53,431 bases of DNA from Flavobacterium hibisci (GTDB taxonomy: Bacteria > Bacteroidota > Bacteroidia > Flavobacteriales > Flavobacteriaceae): NCBI RefSeq assembly GCF_020026925.1, contig NZ_JAIQDW010000026.1, positions 1-53,431 of the forward strand, in the 5' to 3' direction. The notes under the pieces are model-generated. The model ran no database searches, was not told the origin of the DNA, and saw only the letters and a list, made by a program, of their open reading frames with translations. This document shows, piece by piece, positions 16,781 through 24,447 of the stretch. Position numbers and translations under genes: made by a program. How positions within the stretch are numbered: the first letter of the stretch is position 1; every line of letters starts with the position of its first letter.

Positions 16781-16862
16781 CGTTATAAAAAAACAAACAA
16801 TATACTTTTATATCAACAATAGATTGCCGATTTTTGTCGCTTCTTAAATCAACAAGGATAAA

Positions 16863-18092
16863 ATGGCAAAAGAAGATAAGGAAATTATATTATTAAAAGT
16901 TTCAGGACACGACAAACCGGGTGTTACCGCAGGCTTAACCACAGTATTAGCAGCTTATGATGCTGTTATCTTAGACATAGGTCAGGCTGATATTCACGAT
17001 ACATTATCTTTGGGAATTTTATTCGAAATCGAAGCTGGTTCCAGTTCAGGGCCTGTTTTAAAGGACCTTTTGTTTAAAGCATATGAACTCGAAGTAAAGG
17101 TTAAATTCATTCCGATTTCTGTTGAAGATTATGAAACCTGGGTAAAATCGCAATCCAATCAGCGTTACATTATCAATATTTTAGGCGAAAAACTAACAGC
17201 TGTTCAATTAGCAGCCGTGACCAAAATAATGACGGATCAAAACCTGAACATCAATTCTATTATCAGATTAACAGGAAGGACTTCTGTTGTTGAAAAAGAA
17301 GAATACCCACGTTCCTGCATTCAGTTATCCGTTACTGGTGAAATTGTAAACAAGATCGAAATGACGGCCAATTTTATGGCAATTTCCAGAACACTGGATG
17401 TCGATATTTCGTTCCAGGAAGACAATATATACAGACGAAACAGACGTTTGGTTTGCTTCGATATGGATTCCACTTTAATCCAAACTGAAGTTATTGATGA
17501 GTTGGCAGAACTAAATGGAGTAGGAGAGCAGGTAAGAGCGATTACAGAATCTGCCATGAATGGCGAAATTGATTTCAACGAAAGTTTCAAAAAACGTATG
17601 GCTTTGCTGGAAGGTTTGAGCGAAGACGTTTTGCAAAAAGTAGCCGAAAATCTGCCTATCACAAAAGGAGCGCATCGTTTGATGAAAGCGTTAAAATATT
17701 ACGGCTATAAAACCGCTATTCTATCTGGAGGATTCACTTATTTTGGCGAATACCTGCAAAAAGAATTAGGCATCGATTACGTTCATGCCAATCAGCTGGA
17801 AATTAAAGACGGTAAATTAACCGGTAAATATATAGGCGATATCGTTGACGGTATCAAGAAAGCAGAATACCTGACAGCGATTGCCGAAAAAGAAGGAATT
17901 CACATCAACCAGACCATTGCCGTTGGTGACGGGGCAAACGATTTACCAATGATTAACCTTGCCGGTCTCGGAATCGCTTTCCACGCCAAACCAAAAGTAA
18001 AAGAAAGCGCCTCAAATTCGATTTCGAGTTTAGGACTTGATGGTGTATTGTATTTATTAGGATATCACGATCGATATATTGATATGATGTAA
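16863..18092 (+). CDS. serB: Phosphoserine phosphatase with N-terminal ACT domains
   Basis: SerB removes phosphate from O-phosphoserine, the last step of serine synthesis. The 409-residue protein has two ACT-like regulatory domains (about residues 8-85 and 100-185; LLKVSGHDKPGVTAGLT opens the first) and a HAD phosphatase domain with motif I DMDST at 200-204 (nucleophile Asp200), motif II in AILSGGF, and motif III/IV VGDGANDLPM. The ACT domains suggest feedback control by an amino acid, probably serine, as in mycobacterial SerB2; this is inference. It stands alone with a bidirectional terminator 79 bases after the stop. Confidence 0.93.
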   Translation: MAKEDKEIILLKVSGHDKPGVTAGLTTVLAAYDAVILDIGQADIHDTLSLGILFEIEAGSSSGPVLKDLLFKAYELEVKVKFIPISVEDYETWVKSQSNQRYIINILGEKLTAVQLAAVTKIMTDQNLNINSIIRLTGRTSVVEKEEYPRSCIQLSVTGEIVNKIEMTANFMAISRTLDVDISFQEDNIYRRNRRLVCFDMDSTLIQTEVIDELAELNGVGEQVRAITESAMNGEIDFNESFKKRMALLEGLSEDVLQKVAENLPITKGAHRLMKALKYYGYKTAILSGGFTYFGEYLQKELGIDYVHANQLEIKDGKLTGKYIGDIVDGIKKAEYLTAIAEKEGIHINQTIAVGDGANDLPMINLAGLGIAFHAKPKVKESASNSISSLGLDGVLYLLGYHDRYIDMM

Positions 18093-18170
18093 AGAATCGA
18101 ATAATACAATGTTTATCATTCTGAGGAACGAAGAATCTCCGCAAGTAATTCTATAATCAAAATAAAAAAA

Positions 18171-18203
18171 CCTTAGTTCATCATTTGGACTAAGGTTTTT
18201 TTT
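18171..18203. terminator. Terminator after serB, possibly bidirectional
   Basis: CCTTAGTTCA (18171-18180) pairs with TGGACTAAGG (18186-18195, one wobble). Eight T follow on the plus strand and seven A precede, so it could also stop minus-strand transcription from the Fic gene. Confidence 0.8.
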
Positions 18204-18204
18204 A

Positions 18205-18312
18205 GGGCATGCCCCGCAGAAAAAGCGGGTTGGGCTATTCGTTGCAATCTTTTGTGCCTCCCGATAGCTATCGGGAGGCACAAAAGGATTTCCACTGCTA
18301 TCCCTCATGCGG
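18205..18312 (-). repeat. Dispersed hairpin repeat, copy C (minus orientation)
   Basis: On the minus strand it starts GCATGAGGGATAGCAGTGG and ends CAACGAATAGCCCAACCCGC followed by a GGGCATGCCC palindrome. Its centre, 18249-18286, is a perfect palindrome: CTTTTGTGCCTCCCGATAG followed directly by its exact complement, 19 bases per arm with no loop bases left over. The edge words (GATAGCAGTGG, GAATAGCCC) match copies D and E. Confidence 0.75.
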
Positions 18313-18331
18313 TATTGATGAATGAATGATT

Positions 18332-19291
18332 TTATAATTCTTTTTTACGGTAAATGGTGGTCTTTTTATCACCTTGTTTAGTAAGGATTCCCATTTCAAC
18401 TGCTTTTTTTAAATCCCTGCTGGCTGTAGCTGAGGATAGATTTTTAAAATAAAACAGATAATCTTTTCTGGTGAAGTTTTCCGAATTAACATTAGTGAAA
18501 ATTTTTATGCGATCTTCATCAGAAAGTTTTTTTGTTGTGTTTTCTAAAAGTTCGCTTAACGATTCATTAATTATGCCTAGCATATATTCGATAAACTTCG
18601 TTGATTTTCCTTCTTTATCACTAGCGGAAAGGGAATTATAATAAGCGGATTGATTTTTAGAGATTAAGGTTTCAAAAGGTAAAAATTCGAAAACAGGATA
18701 TTCGTTCATAAGAATTAAAGTTTGCCACAATCTTCCCATTCTGCCATTTCCGTCCATAAAAGGATGAATGAATTCCATTTCATAATGAAAGACGCAACTT
18801 TTAATGAATGAGATTTCAGATTTGTCTTTTAGATAATCAAATAAATCTTTCATTAAAAAAGGTACATTAGCATAAGGGGGGGCAATGTGTTCAACTTTTG
18901 TTCCTTTTACAATCGCGACACTTTTTGTTCTGTATTTGCCAGTATTTTCAATAAGATCTTTCATTAGTATTTTATGTGCTTTTAAAAAATCTTTTTCGGA
19001 ATGATATTTTAATGAACTTAAGTTTTTATAAACTTCCAATGCATTCAGGACTTCCGAAATATCCTTTTTAGGTCCGATAACTTTTTTATTTTCTAATAGT
19101 GCTGTTATTTGATCCTCTGATAATGTATTTCCTTCAATATTTAAAGAGGAATGTATCGTTTTGATCTGATTTTGTTTTCGTAAACGGGGATTAGTTTTAA
19201 GTAAATAAGTAGCATTGACTTCTCCAATTTTTTCAGAAATAGAAGAAATGTGTTTTAGAATTAAAGAAGTGATTTCGTATGGTGGTTTCAT
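18332..19291 (-). CDS. Fic-family protein (probable AMPylating enzyme) with winged helix
   Basis: The catalytic Fic motif HPFMDGNGRMGR is complete at residues 166-177 (His166), so it is likely active in transferring AMP, or another nucleotide part, to target hydroxyl groups. The N-terminal inhibitory motif S/T-xxx-E-G/N is present at residues 49-54 (SLNIEG), as in class II Fic proteins that restrain themselves. The C-terminal 80 residues look like a winged helix (FTRKDYLFYFKNLSSATASRDLKKAVEMGIL), common in this subfamily. Start chosen at 19291 (MKPPYEIT); an upstream ATG at 19306 is possible. The target is unknown and no separate antitoxin gene is adjacent. It sits next to an Mrr-like nuclease with a palindromic element between. 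Confidence 0.9.
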   Translation of the reverse strand: MKPPYEITSLILKHISSISEKIGEVNATYLLKTNPRLRKQNQIKTIHSSLNIEGNTLSEDQITALLENKKVIGPKKDISEVLNALEVYKNLSSLKYHSEKDFLKAHKILMKDLIENTGKYRTKSVAIVKGTKVEHIAPPYANVPFLMKDLFDYLKDKSEISFIKSCVFHYEMEFIHPFMDGNGRMGRLWQTLILMNEYPVFEFLPFETLISKNQSAYYNSLSASDKEGKSTKFIEYMLGIINESLSELLENTTKKLSDEDRIKIFTNVNSENFTRKDYLFYFKNLSSATASRDLKKAVEMGILTKQGDKKTTIYRKKEL

Positions 19292-19462
19292 GATTGATAC
19301 TATCATTTGATACTATCAAAAATACTAATTTTATTTGGTTGATCTTTATTTTCTTCTGCTGTTTTGTACTGTTATGAGCATTCCGGTTATATACGCAAAG
19401 AAAATAATTTTGGATTGATTACGTTGGCGTGGGACAGTTCGTTTTATCATTAATGTTATTAG

Positions 19463-19554
19463 ATTTTTATTTCGATAAACGAGAAATCACAACCTCATAT
19501 TTGCTATGAGCTATCAGCGTGTGATTTCTCGCGAAAAGGTCGAATTGACAAAAT
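19463..19554. repeat. MITE-like palindromic element, copy 2
   Basis: GAGAAATCACA (19481-19491) and TGTGATTTCTC (19520-19530) are perfect inverted arms. Outside them TTTCGA and TCGAATTGACAAAAT pair imperfectly; inside them CTCATA and TATGAG pair. The same arm words occur in the element at 46103-46207. It lies between the Fic and Mrr genes, with no transposase. Confidence 0.6.
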
Positions 19555-19589
19555 TTACTTAAATAATCTGTAAATATTAAGAAGCAAAA

Positions 19590-20483
19590 TTATTGTTCTT
19601 CAAAGAAATCTTCATCTAGCTGTTTTATTTCATAAGTTGCCTTTATTTGAATTCCAACATTAAATTCGTGCATCAAATCAACTAATTTATTTCCGTCTAA
19701 TAGAATTATTTTATGATGAGCATTTTTTGCTTTTTCAATCGCTCCCAAATCAAATAACGATGTTGTTACAAAGACACCTTTATTCGTATCTCCACTCATT
19801 GCACCAATAAAATTTCGAATATCTTTTTCGCGGACTTTATTTTCACTAAATCTTTTTGCCTGAATATAAATTTTATCGAGACCAAGTTTGTCTTCATTTA
19901 TAATTCCGTCAATTCCTCCATCACCTGATTTAGAAGTTTCAATAAATTCTCCGTAACCCATTTTCTTAAGTAATATCAAAATTACTTTTTCAAAATAATA
20001 TGGATCAATAGTTTTTAGTTTTTCTAGTAGATCATTTTTAACTTCTTTTTCTATTTGAGAAAAACCAGTATCAATTAAATCTTGTGGTGATGAATTTATT
20101 ATCCCTTTCAATTCATCTTTTTTATTACTGTTTTTTAGATTCTCTTCAGCATAGAAATTTACAATACCAGAATCTTCTACAACGTTCTTTAATGATAATT
20201 CTGATTTTTGTCTCAGACCTTTGTCTGTAATTTGGACATTTGCTCTTTCAGGATAAAATATATATCCACCTTTTTTTAAATATGATTTTCCCCAAGCAAT
20301 TCTATTATTTACCAAATTTTCTCCTGATTTTGTTTTCTCTGCAAGTTGTTCATCGCTTAGTTGATGAAAGAATCTTTCAATTACCAATTTTTGTAATTCT
20401 CTTGTGTGAATTGTTTTTCCATCACTAAGTACTTCTAATATAGGGTTAAAGGTTTCGTGGAATTTTGGTATTTCAATCATCAT
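19590..20483 (-). CDS. Mrr-type restriction endonuclease
   Basis: The N-terminal region (about residues 5-95) resembles the Mrr_N winged helix (IHTRELQKLVIERF, NRIAWGKSYLKKGGYI, ITDKGL). The C-terminal catalytic domain (about 160-275) has the Mrr/PD-(D/E)xK pattern: FEKVILILLKKMGYG, then GDGGIDG with Asp192, and the QAK core with Gln208 and Lys210. The active-site residues are intact. E. coli Mrr is a type IV-like enzyme that attacks foreign or wrongly methylated DNA. No methyltransferase is adjacent, so a methylation-dependent role is more likely than classical restriction. It neighbours the Fic gene on the same strand, 299 bases upstream of it. Confidence 0.86.
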   Translation of the reverse strand: MMIEIPKFHETFNPILEVLSDGKTIHTRELQKLVIERFFHQLSDEQLAEKTKSGENLVNNRIAWGKSYLKKGGYIFYPERANVQITDKGLRQKSELSLKNVVEDSGIVNFYAEENLKNSNKKDELKGIINSSPQDLIDTGFSQIEKEVKNDLLEKLKTIDPYYFEKVILILLKKMGYGEFIETSKSGDGGIDGIINEDKLGLDKIYIQAKRFSENKVREKDIRNFIGAMSGDTNKGVFVTTSLFDLGAIEKAKNAHHKIILLDGNKLVDLMHEFNVGIQIKATYEIKQLDEDFFEEQ

Positions 20484-20535
20484 TATTGTAAATAAATATT
20501 TTTATTGGTGTAGGGGTTATAATGCCAACCTAATC

Positions 20536-22044
20536 CTACATCCCCTTCAACTGTTCCAAATAATCTCTCTGATTCGAAAGCCTCGGAATCTTATGCTGTC
20601 CGCCCAGTTTATCACGTTCCTTCAGCCAGTCGTAAAATAAATTTTCTCTGGCAACATTAATCACCAAAGGATTTAACGTCATATTATTGTAACGTTTGGC
20701 TTCGTAATCAGAGTTTAAAGTTTGTAACGTTTCGTCCAGTACTTTCTGGAAAAGGCCAACATCGGCTGGCTTTTGTTTGAATTCAATCATCCATTCATGA
20801 GCGCCTTTTTCTTTGTCCTGCATAAAAATTGGGGCAACAGTATAATCAATGACTTCGGTTTTGGTGATTTCGCAGGCTTTGGCAATCGCCTGATCCGTAT
20901 TTTCGACCATGAGTTCTTCGCCAAAAACATTGATATGGTGTTTGGTTCTTCCCGTAACCCTTATTCTGTAAGGGTTTAACGAGGTAAACCGAACGGTATC
21001 ACCTATTAAATAACGCCATAATCCTGAGTTGGTGGTAATAACGATAGCGTAGTTTTTATTCAGTTCGACATCGGCCAAACGGATTACTTTTTGATCTGGC
21101 GTTCCGTAAGTGTCCATCGGAATAAATTCGTAGAAGATTCCGTAATCCAGCATCAGCAATAAATCACTGGAATTGTTCAGATCCTGAATGGCAAAAAAGC
21201 CTTCGGAGGCGTTGTATATTTCGTAGTATTTAAAATCCTTGCTTGGCAGGATTTTTTTGTATTGTTCTTTGTAAGGAGAAAAACTCACCCCACCGTGAAA
21301 ATACACTTCAAGATTTGGCCAAAGCTCCAATAAGTTTCCTTTTCCGGTGTTTTCTAGAACCCTGTTCATCAGAACCAGCATCCACGAAGGAACTCCGGCA
21401 AAACTGGTTACATTTTCATTTTTGGTTTCATTAATGATGGCGGCAATTTTGGTTTCCCACTCACTCATCAGCGAAGTCTTGCTGCTTGGCGTACTGCTGA
21501 ATTCGGCCCAAATAGGCATATTTTCAATCAGTATTGCTGATAAATCGCCAAAAAAAGTATTGTTGTTTTCGTAAATCTGGGAGCTTCCTCCTAAGCGAAG
21601 ACTTTTCCCTACAAACAGCTGTGAATCTTCGTTGTTATTCAGATACATGCAAAGTAAATCCTTACTTCCTTTGTAGTGACAGTCTTCAAGGGCTTCACTG
21701 CTTACCGGAATAAATTTACTTTTAGCGTTGGTAGTACCGCTCGATTTGGCAAACCATTTTATAGGACTTTCCCAAAAAACACCCTGTTCTCCCTGTCGTG
21801 TACGTTCAATTAGAGGCTGTAATTCTTCGTAACCTGAAACCGGAACTCTTTCAGCAAAAGTTTTATAAGAGCTGATTGAAGCAAAATCATATTGTTTTCC
21901 AATAATCGTATTTTCTGAAGCCGTCAATAAATTATGAAGCAGCTCTTCCTGAACTTCATTTGGATATTTTAAAAAAAGTTCAATTTGATGTATTCTTTGT
22001 TTGAGAACCCAGGATGCAAAAGAATTTATTATGGATAGAGGCAT
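20536..22044 (-). CDS. GH3-family (auxin-responsive promoter-like) acyl-adenylating protein
   Basis: The 502-residue protein matches the GH3 fold of ANL-type adenylating enzymes. The nucleotide motif appears as KWFAKSSGTTNAKSKFIPVS near residue 95, followed by FAGVPSWMLVLMNRVLE, YEIYNASEGFFAIQD, and the hinge-region LWRYLIGDTVRFTSLNPYRI with the VTGRTKHHINVFGEE segment. Plant GH3 proteins join amino acids to hormones; the bacterial substrate is unknown. It is divergent from DUF2797, a pairing I recall in Flavobacteria. There is no signal peptide, and it is full length. Confidence 0.9.
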   Translation of the reverse strand: MPLSIINSFASWVLKQRIHQIELFLKYPNEVQEELLHNLLTASENTIIGKQYDFASISSYKTFAERVPVSGYEELQPLIERTRQGEQGVFWESPIKWFAKSSGTTNAKSKFIPVSSEALEDCHYKGSKDLLCMYLNNNEDSQLFVGKSLRLGGSSQIYENNNTFFGDLSAILIENMPIWAEFSSTPSSKTSLMSEWETKIAAIINETKNENVTSFAGVPSWMLVLMNRVLENTGKGNLLELWPNLEVYFHGGVSFSPYKEQYKKILPSKDFKYYEIYNASEGFFAIQDLNNSSDLLLMLDYGIFYEFIPMDTYGTPDQKVIRLADVELNKNYAIVITTNSGLWRYLIGDTVRFTSLNPYRIRVTGRTKHHINVFGEELMVENTDQAIAKACEITKTEVIDYTVAPIFMQDKEKGAHEWMIEFKQKPADVGLFQKVLDETLQTLNSDYEAKRYNNMTLNPLVINVARENLFYDWLKERDKLGGQHKIPRLSNQRDYLEQLKGM

Positions 22045-22116
22045 GAAGAATGTATTTAGATTTTAGATTTTAAGTTACTAATATTTACTATAAATGCAAA
22101 TACCGGAAATTTAAAA

Positions 22117-22148
22117 TTTGAATATCGGCAGACAAAAATGTAACTTTG
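22117..22148 (+). promoter_or_regulatory. Promoter of the DUF2797 gene
   Basis: TTTG at 22117-22120 is followed after exactly 20 bases by TAACTTTG at 22141-22148, a good match to the Bacteroidota -33/-7 form. It predicts a leader of about 125 bases before the start codon at 22283; the leader is very A/T-rich and holds a short direct repeat TTCCATTTC. Confidence 0.6.
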
Positions 22149-22282
22149 TTGCTATTCAAAAATAGTGTTTTTTTGCAAAAAACAATTTATTTAGAATAAA
22201 GATTCCATTTCAAAAATTCCATTTCTAATAATGAAAAATCATTTTTTTCTAAGAAAAAATCTAAAATCAGCAATAAAAATCT

Positions 22283-23077
22283 ATGACCTACGAAGGAGTA
22301 CTTACAAAAATGCAAACCGAATTCGGTGCCCCAATTCAATATTATCTGGTTTTTGAAGATAGTTTTTTAAACATGAATCAGTTATTGGATAAGGAAATCG
22401 AAATTAATTTCGCAGGTTATCAATGCTTGAATTGCTGCAAAAAGAAAAAAATATTCCGTCAGGGATTTTGTTATGATTGTTTTTATTCAAGTCCAGCCGT
22501 TGGTGACTGGATTATGAGACCAGAACTCAGCACGGCACATTTAGGAATCGCAGATCGTGATTTGGAATATGAACAAAGAGTTCAGTTGCAGCCTCATGTG
22601 GTTTATCTGGCTGTAGCAAGCGAAATAAAAGTGGGCGTTACCCGTAAAACACAAGTGCCAACCAGATGGATAGATCAGGGCGCAAGTCAGGCAATTGCTA
22701 TAGTTGAGGTTCCGAATCGATATCTGGCAGGAATTACTGAGGTTGCTTTAAAAAATCATTATACCGATAAAACGAATTGGAGAAAAATGCTCCAAAATCC
22801 AACAGAAACTTTCGACTTAATTGTTGAGAAAGTTAAAGTCCAAAATCTGATTCCGGATGAAGCTAAGGAATACTTTTACAGCCAAAAAGAGGATGTGTAT
22901 GATTTGCATTATCCGGTCTTACACTATCCGGCAAAAGTTGCAAGTTTAAATCTGGACAAAACACCTTCTTTTCGGGGAAAGTTAGTGGGTATAAAGGGGC
23001 AATATTTGATTTTTGAAAACGGAACTGTTTTTAATATCCGCGGTTCCGAAGGTTATATCGTTACAATAAACGTCTAG
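22283..23077 (+). CDS. DUF2797 domain-containing protein
   Basis: The protein has 264 residues. It has a Cys-rich zinc-knuckle-like segment at about residues 48-68 (CLNCCKKKKIFRQGFCYDCF) and then the conserved block with YLAVASEIKVGVTRKTQVPTRWIDQGA, which gives the family a resemblance to GIY-YIG-type nucleases (DUF2797 is related to that fold in family databases, as I recall). The function is not known. It is divergent from the GH3-like gene with its own strong promoter. The start codon at 22283 is the only good ATG. Confidence 0.83.
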   Translation: MTYEGVLTKMQTEFGAPIQYYLVFEDSFLNMNQLLDKEIEINFAGYQCLNCCKKKKIFRQGFCYDCFYSSPAVGDWIMRPELSTAHLGIADRDLEYEQRVQLQPHVVYLAVASEIKVGVTRKTQVPTRWIDQGASQAIAIVEVPNRYLAGITEVALKNHYTDKTNWRKMLQNPTETFDLIVEKVKVQNLIPDEAKEYFYSQKEDVYDLHYPVLHYPAKVASLNLDKTPSFRGKLVGIKGQYLIFENGTVFNIRGSEGYIVTINV

Positions 23078-23318
23078 CATACTGCCTCATTCGTATATTC
23101 TTATTAATAGCTTGTATAGTAATTAGTTAAAAGATTAATTAGTATTGTATTTTTGGCTTTAAGAATAGGTCATGTGAATTTTAATAAATTTTATTACAAT
23201 TTTATAATAATTTGATATTGATCGATTTATATTTTTAGAAGCTTTGGCGAATTAATTTTGTCAAGATTTATAAAAAAGCTTTTTAAAATAATGCAAATCA
23301 AAATAAATTAATTATAAA

Positions 23319-24401
23319 ATGGGAATTTTAGGTAGAATAAATGTTTTGAGACGTGCATTAATGCGAACTCTGACAAAGAATATTGGAAAATCAAATGCTG
23401 AGCAAGGCATTACTCTGGTCAACAAAAACGAAATCAAAAGAATTTTAATTTGCAGACCAAATGCAAGATTAGGTAATCTTTTACTGATTACCCCTTTAGT
23501 TCAGGAATTAGAGGAAATGTTTCCAAATTGTAAAATTGATTTGTTTGTAAAAGGTTTTTTGGCTCCGATTATTTTTGAGAATTATGATTGTGTAGACAGG
23601 ATAATAAAATTACCTAAAAAACCTTTCAGTAATCTTTTCCAATATTTTAAAGTCTGGGTTTCTTTAAAAAAGTATAAATACGATATTGCTATAAATGTAG
23701 ATCAGGGTTCTTCTTCTGGGCGTCTTGGAGTCAAATTCTCTAATTCTAAATTTAAGTTTTTTGGTGATTTGCCTTTTTCGGCTAATTTATATCATGATGA
23801 TTATGCCCACATTGCTAAATATCCTATTTATCATTTACGGGATTATTTAACCAAATTAGGATTTGAAAAAAGAGAAGATCCTATTATGCCTTTAGATCTT
23901 AAATTAACGCCTGTTGAAATTGCTGAAGGAAAGAAAAAATTGCATACTCTGCTGGTGAAGAATTATAAAAAAACGATCTGTATATTTACTTACGCCACAG
24001 GATCAAAATGCTTATCAGAAGCCTGGTGGGAAAATTTTTATACCAGTTTAAAATCCCAATATAAAAATTATAATATTATAGAAATTCTCCCAATAGAAAA
24101 CGTTTCTCAGATTGGTTTTAAAGCGCCAACATTTTATAGCAAGGATATTCGCGAAATTGGATCTGTAATTGCAAATGCTGATTTGTTTATAGGGGCTGAC
24201 AGCGGAATCATGCATCTTTCGAGTGCCGTCCATACTCCGACAGTAGGGCTTTTTTCAGTGTCAAACCTAAAAAAATATGAACCTTACGGCAATAATAGTA
24301 TTGGAATAGATGTAAATAGCTTTTCTGAAAAAGAATATTTTAAAATTTTCAGTACCATTTTAGAGAATGGAAAATCAGGAATCTATTCCAAAGCAATTTA
24401 A
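23319..24401 (+). CDS. Glycosyltransferase family 9 (heptosyltransferase-like)
   Basis: The protein has 360 residues with two Rossmann-like halves. Residues 36-60 (IKRILICRPNARLGNLLLITPLVQEL) match the N-terminal GT9 opening with the D/N-x-x-G-N-x-L-L pattern. The C-terminal half has the nucleotide-sugar segment ICIFTYATGSKCLSEAWW and ANADLFIGADSGIMHLSSAVHTPTVGLF, the most conserved GT9 motif. Family members add heptose or related sugars to lipopolysaccharide core on the cytosolic side. Neighbours are not polysaccharide genes, so the exact sugar is unknown. A 241-base AT-rich gap precedes it in which I see nothing clear. Confidence 0.88.
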   Translation: MGILGRINVLRRALMRTLTKNIGKSNAEQGITLVNKNEIKRILICRPNARLGNLLLITPLVQELEEMFPNCKIDLFVKGFLAPIIFENYDCVDRIIKLPKKPFSNLFQYFKVWVSLKKYKYDIAINVDQGSSSGRLGVKFSNSKFKFFGDLPFSANLYHDDYAHIAKYPIYHLRDYLTKLGFEKREDPIMPLDLKLTPVEIAEGKKKLHTLLVKNYKKTICIFTYATGSKCLSEAWWENFYTSLKSQYKNYNIIEILPIENVSQIGFKAPTFYSKDIREIGSVIANADLFIGADSGIMHLSSAVHTPTVGLFSVSNLKKYEPYGNNSIGIDVNSFSEKEYFKIFSTILENGKSGIYSKAI

Positions 24402-24414
24402 AAGATAAAAAAAA

Positions 24415-24440
24415 GGTCAATCTAATCCGATTGACCTTTC
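24415..24440. terminator. Shared terminator of GT9 and AsmA genes
   Basis: GGTCAATC (24415-24422) and GATTGACC (24429-24436) pair around TAATCC, with T on the right and an A-rich run on the left. It sits between two convergent genes and can serve both. Confidence 0.75.
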
Positions 24441-24447
24441 TTATTGA

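Noticed and set aside
18332..20483. Fic-Mrr pair as a new toxin-antitoxin or defence system
   Set aside because: Separated by 299 bases with a palindrome in between and no evidence that they act together; the Fic protein already carries its own inhibitory motif.
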